From positions 43,501 to 107,500 of the forward strand of contig SEMN01000560.1 of assembly GCA_005408345.1 (NCBI GenBank): a stretch of DNA of 64,000 nt, read 5' to 3'. This DNA comes from Macquaria australasica (lineage: Eukaryota > Chordata > Actinopteri > Centrarchiformes > Percichthyidae). Positions 1-13,162 of the stretch are shown piece after piece. How positions within the stretch are numbered: the first letter of the stretch is position 1; the number at the start of each line of letters is the position of its first letter. Under the pieces are notes generated by a model. That model was not told where the DNA came from and made no database searches. It saw only the letters and a program-made list of their open reading frames with translations. The position numbers and the translations under genes were made by a program.

Positions 1-1941
1 TCTGTATTTATATAAATCTGAATATCGGCTGATTTCTTCTTATTGTTGTTTTTTAACTGTTTTCTCAAAAGCAGAACTGAAATCTCTGTGATTATTTGTC
101 TTTTAGCTGACAGGTTTTTCTGTTCTGTGACAGTCGTGATGAATTTCTTCTTCAGCTGTTTGAAACTTGCTGAACTTTATTGATTTTACTGACTAATTTA
201 AGATTTAAATGGATTTCCTAAAAGGCCTTTACAGACTCTCAACCTGCGGGAGAAACATTTCATTTTATCATAATTTATTTTAAATCTTTGAGTCAACTTG
301 GGCTGCAACTAACGATTATTTTCATTATCGATTTATCTTTATCGATTAATCGTTAGATCTGTTAAACATCAGAAAACGGCAAACTGCCCATCACAACGTC
401 CCAGAACTCAAAGTGACGTCTTCAAATGTTTTGTTTTGTTCGACCAACAACTAAAACAACTAAAACAACTGAAACAGTTGCCGTTTCATTTCTTCCGAGC
501 GACTAATTGATTAATCGACTAATCGTTGCAGCTCGAGTCAACCCAAACTTCAGAATAAAAGCCTCCAGTTCTCAGTATCAGCTCGGCTGATTTGTTCCTT
601 TAAATAAACAACTTTCTGTCTCTAAACACAAACACTGTAAACTGATACGAGTTCAGCTACGAGTTAATACTGACAGTAGAACCAACACACTCGAGTCATT
701 TTCAGGTTTTTCTTTTATTAGTTTCCTTTTTAAAAGTCAAGTTAAATTGTTCTCGTGCAGCGTCTGTCTCGTCACAGCAGCTTCACACCTCATTGTTTCA
801 TTTCTTTTGATTTACTCACTTTGTGAAAATGATTTTACAAAAGCAGCTGCAGAAATGAGACCAAACACAAACAAGAGGGAAGAAAAACGAATCAAATCTC
901 TGTTTTTCAAAGCCGATAAATACATTGATTTTTTTTTTATAAACTCTCATGTGTTACAGCTGTTTGTCCCTTTTCCTCTTCTGTCCTCTCCAGCTCTGCC
1001 CAGGTGTGCTGCATCCTGATTGGTCAATGAGGTGCACCTGGTCGGGGAATTAAGTGTTTAAAGGCTCCTTGCCAGCAGGACAGAGGCATTTGACGTGGAG
1101 GACTGAGGGTCTTTCTGCCTCCCAGTCTGGGACTTTGTGTGGCTGTTGTGTTTTATGTTAGACTTGATTCAGTGCCTTGGTTGTTTGTATGTCTTTATGT
1201 TAATGAATCCCATGGCTTTGGTTGTCTTACAGGTGTTTCTCTGTGGTTTTTTGGGTCTAGTTGAAATCACTAGTAGTATTTTATAATTGTAGTAGTATTC
1301 TGTAAATATCTGCTTTGCCCTCGGTGCACCTTACATTTAGAGTTGCGTCGGGTTCTTGGACCCCGTCATACCTGCGTCTTAAATCTCATGTTTGTTCCAG
1401 CTGTGAGAGCAATATTTTGTAAACATCTGCAGGGGACGAATAATAATGTGATAAACAAGTGTTGATTCCTGGAGGCGACGAATCACATCACAACAGCAAC
1501 ATGCAGCAGCTTCTAGTTAGAATAAAGTTTCTACAGAACTAAGTTCTTCTACTGACTACAGCTGAGAGCATGCATCAAATACAACCACTGATTACTGACC
1601 GATAATCACACTACGGGCTAAAACTACGAGTCCACCAGCAGCCGCGCTTCACTTCTTACAACCTTTCAAATGTCACAGTCGCATTCTCCACAGCGACACT
1701 GTGCTTTTAGTGTCCAAATATTCAAATTTTAGCCAAACGGAAGCTGATTCTGACTTTTTCTCGACTCGTCAAACGATTTGTTAAAATGTTTTCTCATCAG
1801 AAGCTTGAAGGCAGAGCAGCTTTCACACGAGTCGTGTAAATATAAAAGTCTACCTGCAAGCTCCTCATTGGTTCAGAAGGTGTAAAGGCGGCTCCTGGTG
1901 GACCCTCAGTGCTCTCGTAATCTTCACAGGTCACCGTAAGG
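1..1941 (-). other. kidins220: kidins220 3' UTR and downstream sequence
   Basis: No coding exon seen. A minus-strand AATAAA lies at 714-719 (read as TTTATT on the plus strand) and another at 176-181, either of which could end the kidins220 transcript. A short hAT-type nonautonomous element occupies 298-534. The rest is AT-rich and unremarkable. Confidence 0.5.
298..534. mobile_element. Short nonautonomous hAT-like element (copy 1 of a family)
   Basis: The ends are related inverted sequences: GGGCTGCAACTAACGAT at the left, and GAGCTGCAACGATTAGT reading in from the right. The element is flanked by an 8 bp direct repeat GAGTCAAC (290-297 and 535-542), the target-site length of hAT transposons. 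The interior, with several ATCGATTAATCG-type stretches and CATCACAACGTCCCAGA, is a very common teleost repeat. It encodes nothing. Related copies occur at 3930-4233, 6113-6440 and 30340-30545. Confidence 0.75.
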
Positions 1942-3114
1942 TCACAGGATGCTCTCCCGCTCCTCGCAGAAGGTGACGGTGTCGGAGGACACGGTGCAGA
2001 TCTCCGGTGGGTCTCCAGGTTTCAGCCCCCTCTTCAGGTGAACCACTCGGACGTTCTCGTTGTTTGGCCCCGGCCTGGTGGTGGTGGTGGTGCCGGAGGT
2101 GCCGGAGCTCGGGGAGATGATGACATCACTGGAGGAGGAGGAGGTGGATCCCTCTGCAGGCTGGCAGGGGCGGATGCCCTGCTGAGCGTTGGTGTTGTTG
2201 TTGAGCGTCACGTTGCTCGGCGTGTGGTTCAGGTTGTAGCTCTTGGATGAGGGCCAGCTCTCCTCAGGGCTGCTGGCCAGCAGGCTGCACTGGTCCTCGG
2301 AGCAGATGGACATGCGGGCAACGGCTGGGTCCTGGAGGCCGCTGAGGCTGCTGGGAAGGCCTCGCTTCCTGGCCAGGTTCTCCTCGTCCAGCTCGATCAG
2401 GTTGGCCCTCTCCAGCTGCGACAGGTCGGCCTCCTCGTCCTGCAGCGAGTGGTTGGGCGAGCTCTCATTGGAGCGCACGCCTGAATCCGACGAGTCCTTC
2501 TTGTCCAACATGGCGTCCGACAGGTAGTCCTTCCCTTTCAGTGCCAGCGAGCCTCCAGGAAGTTTGGGGTCGACCACCTTCTTGCCATCTTTCAGCAGGG
2601 GAGCGTTATCGGACTCCTCGGACTCCTCGTCATCACTGGTCAGCTTCTGGTAGCGCAGCCCGCCACCGGCCTTCAGCTTCAGGTCGGTGGCGCCCTGGAA
2701 CAGCCCGGCTCTTTCAGCCGAGGTCTTGCGGGTCAGCAGGGACTTGGAGGACCCGTGGTCGCCCTTCTCATCCTCCTCTGTGATGGGGTCCAGTGCATCA
2801 CCGTTGGAGGCGAAGTCGGTGTTGTCTGCCGCCGGTTTGGCGCTGCTCCTCTTGGTGAAGGATTTGCGTCCGTCCTGCTCGGCGCCGTCTTTGCTCTTGT
2901 CCTCTGATGATGATGTCATGAACTGTCCCGGCTGTGGTTGGACGGGCCTCTCTCCACCGCCGCCGCCGCCCATCTCCACCTGAGCCATCTGGGCGATGTA
3001 CTCCTGGTAGGCGTTGCGGTACTCGGCCTGCTGCATGTCCGTCAGCTTGGAGATGTCATTCGAGGACTCCTGGGAGTTCAGGCTGGTCATGCTGGCAGTT
3101 CGGTGAGCGCCACC
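1942..3114 (-). CDS. kidins220: kidins220 last coding exon: disordered tail with PDZ ligand
   Basis: A single 1173 bp exon encodes the last 390 residues. It begins after a CTCAG acceptor with [18 protein letters not shown]. Conserved landmarks in order are [121 protein letters not shown] and terminal EERESIL. ESIL is the class I PDZ-binding motif of the family. The fish exon has its own glycine run (GGGGGGE) and a Ser/Thr-rich stretch that look lineage-specific. Six residues of glycine come from a GGC-type microsatellite at about 2950-2975. Confidence 0.95.
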   Translation of the reverse strand, partial: GGAHRTASMTSLNSQESSNDISKLTDMQQAEYRNAYQEYIAQMAQVEMGGGGGGERPVQPQPGQFMTSSSEDKSKDGAEQDGRKSFTKRSSAKPAADNTDFASNGDALDPITEEDEKGDHGSSKSLLTRKTSAERAGLFQGATDLKLKAGGGLRYQKLTSDDEESEESDNAPLLKDGKKVVDPKLPGGSLALKGKDYLSDAMLDKKDSSDSGVRSNESSPNHSLQDEEADLSQLERANLIELDEENLARKRGLPSSLSGLQDPAVARMSICSEDQCSLLASSPEESWPSSKSYNLNHTPSNVTLNNNTNAQQGIRPCQPAEGSTSSSSSDVIISPSSGTSGTTTTTRPGPNNENVRVVHLKRGLKPGDPPEICTVSSDTVTFCEERESIL

Positions 3115-5557
3115 CTGAGGACAGACAGAGCACAGAAGAAGAGTTTGTTTACTGTTTGACTGAAGGAACTTGAAAGTATCATCTTCAGGTTATTAAATGT
3201 GACAAAACTATAAAAACTACAAGCATGTATTTGGAAGAAAATATGAATAAAACGTGTTAGAGATTCAAAAAGAAACCAAACAGCTTCATTTTTACTGGAG
3301 ACGTTTCATGTGGAGGTTCAGGTAACCGTCAAATATAGAAATCCTAAAATTAAATATCTGTTTCCTAATTTACAAAAACATCCACACATCCCACTACAGC
3401 CACTGTAAAGGTCAAAGGTCATTCTTCCTGTGAGTGTTTTGGTGATTTACCATCCACTGCATGTTTCCGTGTCTTGCTGGTTCGTCCAGTCCCACAGTGC
3501 TCAGCTCCTCGAAGCTCAGGTTGAAGCTGTACATCGGCGAAGTGTCCGTGTTGGTGGCGCCGGCGTGGGGCGGAGCCACCGCTCGCCTTCCTGCCTCGGT
3601 GAGACCACCCACAACGCTGCCTTGCTCACTGGCAGCGTCCTCGTGCAGCAGCTGACTCTCTATGTGACGCATGTCCAGAACCTGCAGCCACGTGGGGAAG
3701 ACAGGTGAAGTTTAGCCCTGAAACTGTTAGAAGTCAACATCTGGTAATAAATAAACTCTGGAACTCATTTTCTGTTCTAACAAATTACAGAAAACACAGA
3801 TCTTTTCCGTTATTGGCTCTTTTTATAGAAGCACTAACAGCAACTTCGCATTAGACAAAGACGCACCATCACAGAATGAATGTTACACCAACAATCACAA
3901 TACCTCTGTATCCAGAAAATACAGAAAATTAATTTGCAACTATTCTGATACTTTAATAATTATTAAAAAGTATTTTTTAAGGTTTTTGTTTTACTGGTTC
4001 CAGCTTCTAAAACATGAACATTTGCTGCTCTTCTTCTCCTGTTAAGACATTAAACTGAACATATTTGTGTTTTGGGCTGCTGGTTGGACAAAACAAGACA
4101 TTTGAATATGTTGCTCGGGCTTTGGGAAATTGTTATGGGATTTCTTTTAAACTATTTTATGAACCAAACGATTAATATAGAAAATAATTGAAAGATTAAT
4201 TGATGAAAACAAACTATTTCTAGTTGCAGCCCTACTGCACATTAAGAGCTTATCAATTCATGGGATCCTTCAGCGCATTAGCTGGTTAACATGCTAACAT
4301 GCTACATATTGACCATAGCTCTGAAGAGCTGCCAGTCTCCAAAGTTCATGCTCATCTCCTTCTTCAGCTCGTCGATGTTGCACTGAGACAAAACTCTGCC
4401 GTTAACGTTTGCCTGAAAACGAGACAGAGAAAATTAATTTGACACGTAAAAACATTTAGTCTCATTAACAAACGATAACCAAACAGGTGAGAGAGCAGAT
4501 TCTGTCGCTGTGTGACGTCGTGACACCGACCTTCCTGATGGTGGCGCTGTACTGCGCCATCATGCTCTGGTCGATGCCTTCGATCTGCCGCACGCGCTCA
4601 CAGACGGCCTCCGTCGTCATGGAGCTGAGGAGGATGGCCGGAGCGCCCGACAGCACGGAGGCCGAACCCTGAACACAAACACACACAGGTCTGATTCCCG
4701 ATTAAAACTTTAAAATGTAGTTTCCAGCTTGTATAAAAACTCAGCTACAACAAACAGGAAAGTTCTACTGGACCATCAGCACCGATCCAGAGTTTCTATA
4801 AAGACTTCAGTGATGTAAAGAGAGTCGAACAACACGTCACACTGAGTGTCACAAACTGACAGCACTAAACTAAACTGAATGCTTGGTCAGATTCTGACGC
4901 TTCTTTGTTTATTGTTCGATCAATATTTCCTGATCAAATCTGGAACAATATTTTATTTAGTTCTTTATTTAACACTGATGCACTGAGACATAATTAGTTA
5001 AAAAGGGTTAAAAGAAAGGGAAAAGAAGGAAGGAAAAAGGGTTAAAACCTGTTTATATTCCCCAGAGGAAGGTATTGATTTGGTATTGGTACAGAAACTC
5101 AGGTATAATATATAATAATAATAACTGATACCCAGGACAAAGCAACAGTCAGTATTAGTCGCCATCTTGGGACTGTTATTAAATTTACAACTTTTTTTAC
5201 AGTGCATGGGAGGGGACTGTGTGGGGCAGGTGTGTGCGTGTGGGGGGGGGGGGCAGCTTGGTGGGTCAGCAGTAGGGTTTTTGGGAAGGGGTCAAAGGTC
5301 AAACCAAAACGTTTCAAAACCAAGGAGCCGACAGGTGTTCACTCTGAGCAGATCAAACATGTCCAACTACTCTAGTGAAGCTACAGGCTAGTCCAGGCAA
5401 GGTGCATGCTGGGAGATGTAGTAGGAGGCAGAGCACTTCAGAGGGAGTTAGTCTGAATGTGGGAGCTGAAGGGAGCAAGAACAGAGAGGGAAGGAAGCAA
5501 GGAAGGAAGGAAGAGTTCAATACCTGCTTCCTTTTCAAAGATGAAACCTTATACTGC

Positions 5558-5594
<37 letters not shown>

Positions 5595-8500
5595 GGTGAG
5601 GAATGAAGCACAGCTGGAGAGAAAACATCTGGAGAACACAGACGACCCACAGGACAGAGAGTGGAAATGACTGCTGACAATATTTTCTGCCTGTTTTCAG
5701 TTTCAGGGCATCAGAAGAAGAAGAAACCAAAATTCAACGTTTAAACATTAAAACAAGTTTCAGAGTTCCCAAAGCTGCAGAGCCCCACAAACCACAGAAG
5801 AAGAGACGAGTGGAGGAGCCTCCGTCAACAGCAGAAGAAGAAAGAGTAAGAAAACCAGGAACTAAAAGCTTTTTTTAAATATACGTCTCAGAGTAACTAA
5901 AGTGGTGTTGAGGACCAATCTATGGAAGCCCATTTGTGCCAAGAAAATAATAAAAACTAGATTAAATGCAACAAAGGACAAAAACGTATGAACTCAAAAT
6001 GATGAGACACAAAGTCAAAAATTGTTTTTGTAGCTCATAATTTTGACTTTAACCCCTAACCCTTTAATAATTATGACTTAAAATGCCAAAATTCTGATTT
6101 ATTATTTTCTGATTTTGATTACAGCTGAGACAGTCGATTAATTGATTAGTTGATCAACAAAAAATCAATCTGCAACAATTTTGAAAATGGATCAGTCATT
6201 TTAATACATTTTGATGGTAAAAATGCTGGTTGCAGCTTCTTAAATGTGAATATTTTGTTTTTCTTCGTTCGTGATAATAAACTGAATATTTTTGGGTTTG
6301 GACAAAACAAGACATTTGAAGACATCAGCTTGGACTCTGAGAAACTTTATAGACAAAGCATCAATTAATTGGTTAATTATGAAAACAACAGGAAGATTAT
6401 TCAATAATGAAAATAATCAGTAGTTAATTTTGGCTGGAAATCTCATAATTTTCTCTTTTACTAGTAAGTATGTTTTTATTTTCATCTGTTTTTTCCTTTT
6501 CCTGGTGTAAATGGGCTTCCATACAAACCTGACTAATTAGGAAATAAATCCAACAATGAAGTGAAATAATAACTTATTGGTCAAATAAACTGAGAAAACA
6601 ACTGTGGAATAAATAACTAAATTTAAGGACAAGCTAATCTGTATTTTAGCAGGAGTTATTTCTTCATTTTATCAGTAGATTTTATTCTGTATTGTTTTAA
6701 AATAGACAACGTCTAAATTTGCATATTCACCATATTCACTGAGAGGAAAACATCTGATTAAATTTAAATTATGAGACAGCAAAAGGTAAAATAAATCATG
6801 TGGAATTAATTTACCACATGTTTATATTTACTTTATTATTATGTATTCATTTATTTTATTAAAACACGACTTTCTATTTGATCATTCTGTTTATTCATTC
6901 ATTAATTTCTGTATTTCTAAATAGGTCAGATTTGGTCCTCCGTACTCTCTCTTTCTTTTATCCACTTGCTGAAACAGAAAATCAGATGAGAAACAATAAA
7001 AACATCACATGAACATGATGAGACTGAACTCAAACACAGAAGACCCTCCATGACTTGATGTTTAACACATTCAGGTTCCAGGTGTTTGTACTTACAGGTG
7101 CAGCTGTGATGTCCCGACTGAAGGAGGTTTTAGGTAGTGGGCGTAGATGAAGGTGTGATGGGTAGGAGGCCACAAGTGAGCGTGGCAGCTGGTAAAGGTG
7201 GTGGGGGAAATATGGCTTGGGGGGGCAGAAGATCAAGAAAATCAAAATAATGTTCATGGAGATGATTCGAACATGAAACAACAAGAAGGAGCAACTTAAA
7301 ACATCCAACAGTGACTCAGTGCTGTCACACTGCAGGAAGTCAGCACTCTGACATCACACACACACACCTGTCCTGGTTCTTTTGTTTAAACAAATTTTCA
7401 CCAGTTTAGCAAAGGTGGGTCCAAAGTGCAGCTGCAGAGTCTGACTGGTTTCATGCTGACAGCAGAGATTCACTGTGGAACACAGTTCATCTGGCAGCAC
7501 AGACGGAAATTAAATCAAACTCAAGCATAAAATGACAGGAAACACAAACGATAACAGGTGAAACTGAACCAGGTGAGCAGAAGGCTGTGTGACGGCAGTG
7601 ACGACATCACAGCTCCACCAACCAGGTGAGTCGGCGGCGAGTCAGGGACGAGGCTTTGGACTCGCTGCAAACTCAGCCTTCAACAAAGCCTGAAAGCTGG
7701 ACCTCAGAACTCTCGCACCTGTCACGTGTCACTGTGAATGACATCACCAGGTGTGGTGGGCGGAGCCTGCACTCACCCTGTTGTAGAAGGGGTGCTGTGG
7801 TCCGGCCATGCCGCTGTAGTAGCTGCTGTGAGGCTGCTGGGAGACGCCGCCCCCTGCTGGCTGGCTGAAGGGTCCGCTGAAGGAGGCGGAGGGCGAGCAC
7901 GCCGACGACACCTGACTGTAGACCGAGGTGGGGCGGGGCTGGGCCTCCTGCAGGGGGAGGGGCGGGTACGTAACCCCGCCCATATTCATCTGCTCCCGGG
8001 CAGCACGAACATCTGGATCAGACAGAGAGAAAACATCTGGATCAGACAGAGAGAAAACATCTGGATCAGAGAGAGAGAGAGCGACAGCACTGTTACCTGT
8101 TTCAGTCGCAGTATTTGTATCAGTGGCAGTATTAGTATTAGCATCACTACCAGTATCAGTATTAGTATTAATCACAGGATCAGTATCAGTGGCTACCTGC
8201 TATGATCTCCCTCAGTTTGGGGTCCAGGTTGACGGTGCAGGGCAGGAACGTCCGGATGTCTCTGGCCGTCAGGACGGGCGTTCGAGACGACAGGAAGACC
8301 TCGAAGCTGCGGACGTCTCCGTCGATCTCCAGCAGAGGCTCCACGTCTTTGGTGGTGGGGATGTTCTTCGACACCCTGAGGGAGGTCAGATCACTGAGTC
8401 AGATCTGGAATCAGTCAGAAGACTCTTCGGTGGAGATGAGATAAATAAAATGACCTCTGACCTCTCGTAGATGGTCTTGAGTGTGGCCTGGTCCGGGACA

Positions 8501-11500
8501 CCGTCGGTCTCCTCCAGGTACAGGATGAGCCAGGACGTCCTGTAGGGCCACTGCTCCGTCAGGTTGATCCACGATGCCAGACGGTCCCAGTTAAAGCTGA
8601 TCTGATTGGCTCTGAGCAGACGACCTGCACGTATAAACAGGAAGAGGATGTTTCTACTCTGTCAGCTGTACTGGCAGCAGAAGTCAACAGAAACAGTCCT
8701 TTAAACAGGAGTTCTGTTCATCATCCACACTGTTAGAGGACTTCAGTCTCTACAAGAACTTCATCTTATTTTCTCACCATGAAATTACTGTGTATTTGTG
8801 CTATTTTCTACCTGACAGATAAGATAGTGAACATTCTTCACATGGACTGAACATGATGAATATGTGCCGCTCTGCTCTGCTCTGACTCTGTGCTCGATGC
8901 CTCAGGTCTTAAACCAGACCATGTAATCCTGGTTCTGTTCGTCAGACCCATTCGAGGCTGATCTGGAACTGATCTGGGATCGGTTTAGCGTGAGGTGTCG
9001 AGGTGGCTCAGTCCTGATGGGTTTAATAACATCAGTATCAGCGCTGGTATTGATCCAGCGATCAGTGATCAGTGACCTGTGACGGAGACGATGTTGAGCA
9101 GCCTCCTCATGGTCTGTGGGCTGATGTCACTGAACCAGTCCTCCGTCACCATCAGCTTCGTCAGGTCGAACGACATCTGACGAGTCACCGAGCGCTGCAC
9201 CTGACGCCGCCGGTACGTGTCCTGAACACAGAGGTCACATGATCACATGATCACACTGTCATCAGTCAACAATCGATCGATCGACTAAAACAAGCTGCTG
9301 CCTCCTGGTTCTCAAATATACAAAAATACTACATAACGTGTACGACTGTAGTTACAGTATATACTGTAACACACACACACACACACACTCACCCTGCGGT
9401 TGAGCGTCGTCTTGCTGCCGAACTTGGTTAATTCTCCCAAACTGTGCTGAGACAGTTTCCTGTCCAACTCCTCATGCCAACCTGCTGACAGACAGACAGA
9501 GACAGACAGACACAAAGACAGGCAGAGAGACAGACAGACAGACACAAAGACAGACAGACAGACAGACAGAGAGACAGACACAGAGACAGACACAAAGACA
9601 GGCAGAGAGACAGACAGACAGACAGACAGACACACAGACAGACAGACAGACAGACACAAAGACAGACAGAGAGACAGAGAGACAGACAGAGACAGACACA
9701 GAGACAGACACAAAGACAGGCAGAGAGACAGACAGACAGACACACAGACAGACAGACAGACAGACACAAAGACAGACAGACAGACAGAGAGACAGACACA
9801 GAGACAGACACAAAGACAGGCAGAGAGACAGACACACAGAGAGACAGAGAGACAGACAGATGAATACAGCGCCAGTAGAGATGACAAAGTGTATTTACAG
9901 TTGTATCATCACGTCTGTCGTCATGGTTACCTTCAGCGTTGGCGGCGTCTCCGTTAGCCGGCGCAGCGGCGCACATCTTCCTGGCGCTGGAGAGTCCTCT
10001 GCTGTTGAGGAAGACGGGCAGGTGGACGATGTTCCTCATGTAGTCGTGTCCGTTGATGTTGGAGTCTCTGAGGACGCTGTTCAGGTTCTGGTTGATGGCT
10101 TTGATGATGATGTGGGGGTCGCTGGCAAAGATGGAGATGAAGGGGCCTTTGGAGAACAGCACCCGCACCTGCAGGACGAGCAGCGAGTGAGCAGACGATC
10201 CTGCACTCTGAGCAGTGCAGGTGGGGACTGACTGACACGTTTGTCCCTCTGGGCTTACCGTAGCTGCATGCACTCGCTGCTGAGACCGCTCAGTGCTACA
10301 ACCGCCACTCGACTGCTGCCGAGACCAGCTCTCATACAGACTCAGTGCTTGTTAGTCTGCTAGGCTCCTGTTTTAATTTAATACAGCACTTCCTGCACAA
10401 ATGTTTCACAATAAAAGTCCTCCAGCAGTCAAAAGACATAATCCCTCCCTTTTCTGGTTGGTAGGCTTTTAATTTGAAAAATCAGCAAGAAGTGTTTAGT
10501 CTCTCTGTGTTAACATTAGTGAGAGTTTTTCTGTTCCTGTATTTGATCACTGAGATATAAAGTTGTATCGATGCGTCCGTGTTCATCTGTTTAATATTCT
10601 AATTTAATATCAAGAATAAAATGTGTTTGTCCTGATGAATTATTATTAAATGTTGATCATATTCATGTAGAAATCAGAAGTATGAATGCTGAGTCGTGTC
10701 CTCACCGTGTCGAGCATCTGCAGCACCTTGTCCTGCTCGCAGGAGTCCAGGCCGTCGATGACGACCGCCAGCCTCGTCTGATGCTGCGTGAAGCCGTCGA
10801 TGGTCTTCGCCATCCTCGCCATCAGCTCCACCTCGTGCTTCAGCACCTGCAGGACCAAACAGCTTTTACTCTGAAGCAGCAGCAGGAAGTAAGTGAACGC
10901 AGCTCTGATACAGTACAGGCGGGCTGATCCCTGAGTATCAATACTAGAATAAATAGATCGTCTCACATCACGTTTTGGGAACATGAACAGATTTAACAGA
11001 GAAATGCAGCTGCTGATGATCAGTGACCTTCACTGATCACCACACACAGCTCTGTGTGATCCACAGTGGTGCCTTCAGGAACACTTCAACACCACGCACC
11101 AACCGTACGTCAACATCTCCTCTGAGTCCTGCAGTATTTCCAGTTTATTCAACAGTATTCACTTTACTGAGTACTTTCACTCTTCAGTATTTCTTTGATT
11201 GCAGGAGAACAAGCTGTGTGACGTTTCAGCAACATCCTCGTGTGCAGGTGGCAGCAGAAACACATCAGGCTTATTTTTCTGCTAATGCCCCCAGACTTTT
11301 ACTGCAGTATTAACAGTAGCGGTAAGTACTTGTAGCAGTAAAGCTGCACTCACAGAGAGGAGAGGCTGCATGTCCGACCACAAATTACACCAAAACCGTC
11401 TTTCCTGATTCACTAATCTCACTCACTGCTTTCTTCAAGTACCGATACAATTCAGAACCAGGTTTTGGGGGCATCCCACGGTACTCTGTCACTCACATAT

Positions 11501-12091
11501 GCAGTGAAATGCTGGCAGTGTGGAAACGTGTCCACGACTCTAAAGCGTCTGTGGAAACAGCTTCACAGGTCCACGTGGGTCCTGGTACTCGAGAACCAAC
11601 CCAGGACACACGCCGGGCCGGGTCCACACTATATCCAGTCTAATCTGGTCCGGTAGCGTCCTGGATTATTGCTGTGGATCTGTGTCAGTATGTCTAATAT
11701 TACTGTTTGTTTCCTCCATGACTGCAGAGCTTCAAAGGGACTCAAACCCCCCCCCCCCCCCCCTCACCTTCATGAAGCCCTCGCTCTTCAGCTTGTGCAT
11801 CCTGTTGGCGGCGCTGTGCAGCCTCTTCCTCTGAGAGTTCAGCACCGAGTCGGTCACCTGCCACCACGTCCTGCAGTTCAGCAGCAGAGCCAGACCCACC
11901 ACGCTGCCGATGGCGATCAGCACGGCGTTCACCGTCCGGTTCTCCCCATCCACCTTGAACACGGCCAGCAGTGCCATGCCGGTCAGCAGGCACGCCAGCA
12001 CCAAGACGAAGATGATGAAGGACGGGACGCAGCACGTCTTCTTCCACTTCCTCTTACCTGAGACAACAAACAGAGAAGAAGAAGAGCTCAC

Positions 12092-12154
<63 letters not shown>

Positions 12155-13113
12155 TACCTTGCGTCTCCTCGGTTTTAAACACTCTGAACAGGCGTGTGGC
12201 GAGGAAGCCAAACTCCCTCTCGCAGGCGTCGGACAGCGTGGCGATCATCTCGGCCATCGACGTTTCTCCACCGACACTTGACAGGCGGTTGTAGTCCGTG
12301 AACAGGAACCTGCAGGAAGACGCAATGACATCAGCATGACATCACGTCCACTGATGATGTCGTCAGTACAAATACATCAGTGAAATCATCAACGAAATAA
12401 ACGCTTCCTGTTGTCTGTTTGTTAGATTTGGGGACATTTTGTCCTGATGGCGTCTCTGGAGGAAACGTCAGGTCACCAACATCCAACATCATGAAGGCAG
12501 CTGGAAACTGAGCTGAAGAAGTGGAGGATGTTGTGGGTCTCTAATGGACTGAAGGACCGGAGGTGATCCAAACCTCTTCCCCCAATTTCATCAGGAAAAC
12601 CTCAATCTGAGTGATTTCCACCCTGAATTCGTCTTCTCAGGTCTGCGGTGTTACCTGACAGGCAGCGCTCTGGTGCTCTGCTCCGGCAGCTCCGGCGGGT
12701 TCACAAACATCAGCCTCAGCAGCAGCTCCAGATACCCGATGTGACGGGCCAGACGGGTGCTGAGCAGCCACGCCCAGTTCCAGCTCTCCCCCTCCCGACG
12801 CCCGCCGAAGTACACCACCACTGAGGGGGGACAGGGACACTTTACTCAAACACCACAGGAACAGGAAGCAGCCTCCCGTCCTCTCGTCGTATCGTTTCTT
12901 ACCAAAGAAGAGGTAGAGCAGAGCCAGCAGGCTGAGGGACACGGCCATGGCGAGTTTGGGGTCGACAGTGAAGCCGAGGACGACGGCGACGGAGCCACAG
13001 AGCAGCAGAGACAGAAAGACGACGAGCCAGGAGAACTGAAACAACGGCTCGATCTGCTGCCCGGCAAACGTCTTCATCTCATCTGAGGAGGAGGAGGAAC
13101 GTTAACATGTATT

Positions 13114-13162
<49 letters not shown>

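Noticed and set aside
7626..8470. Plus-strand frames across kidins220 exons 22-23
   Set aside because: Opposite strand of confirmed kidins220 exons; Arg/Gly-rich shadows.
9312..10273. Long Cys/Leu/Val/Ser-rich minus-strand frames
   Set aside because: Translation of the CAGA minisatellite fused to the real kidins220 exons next to it.
12054..12281. Val/Cys and Thr/His repeat frames at GT microsatellites (also near 13107, 15139, 16756 and 26282)
   Set aside because: Simple-repeat translation joined to flanking exon sequence.
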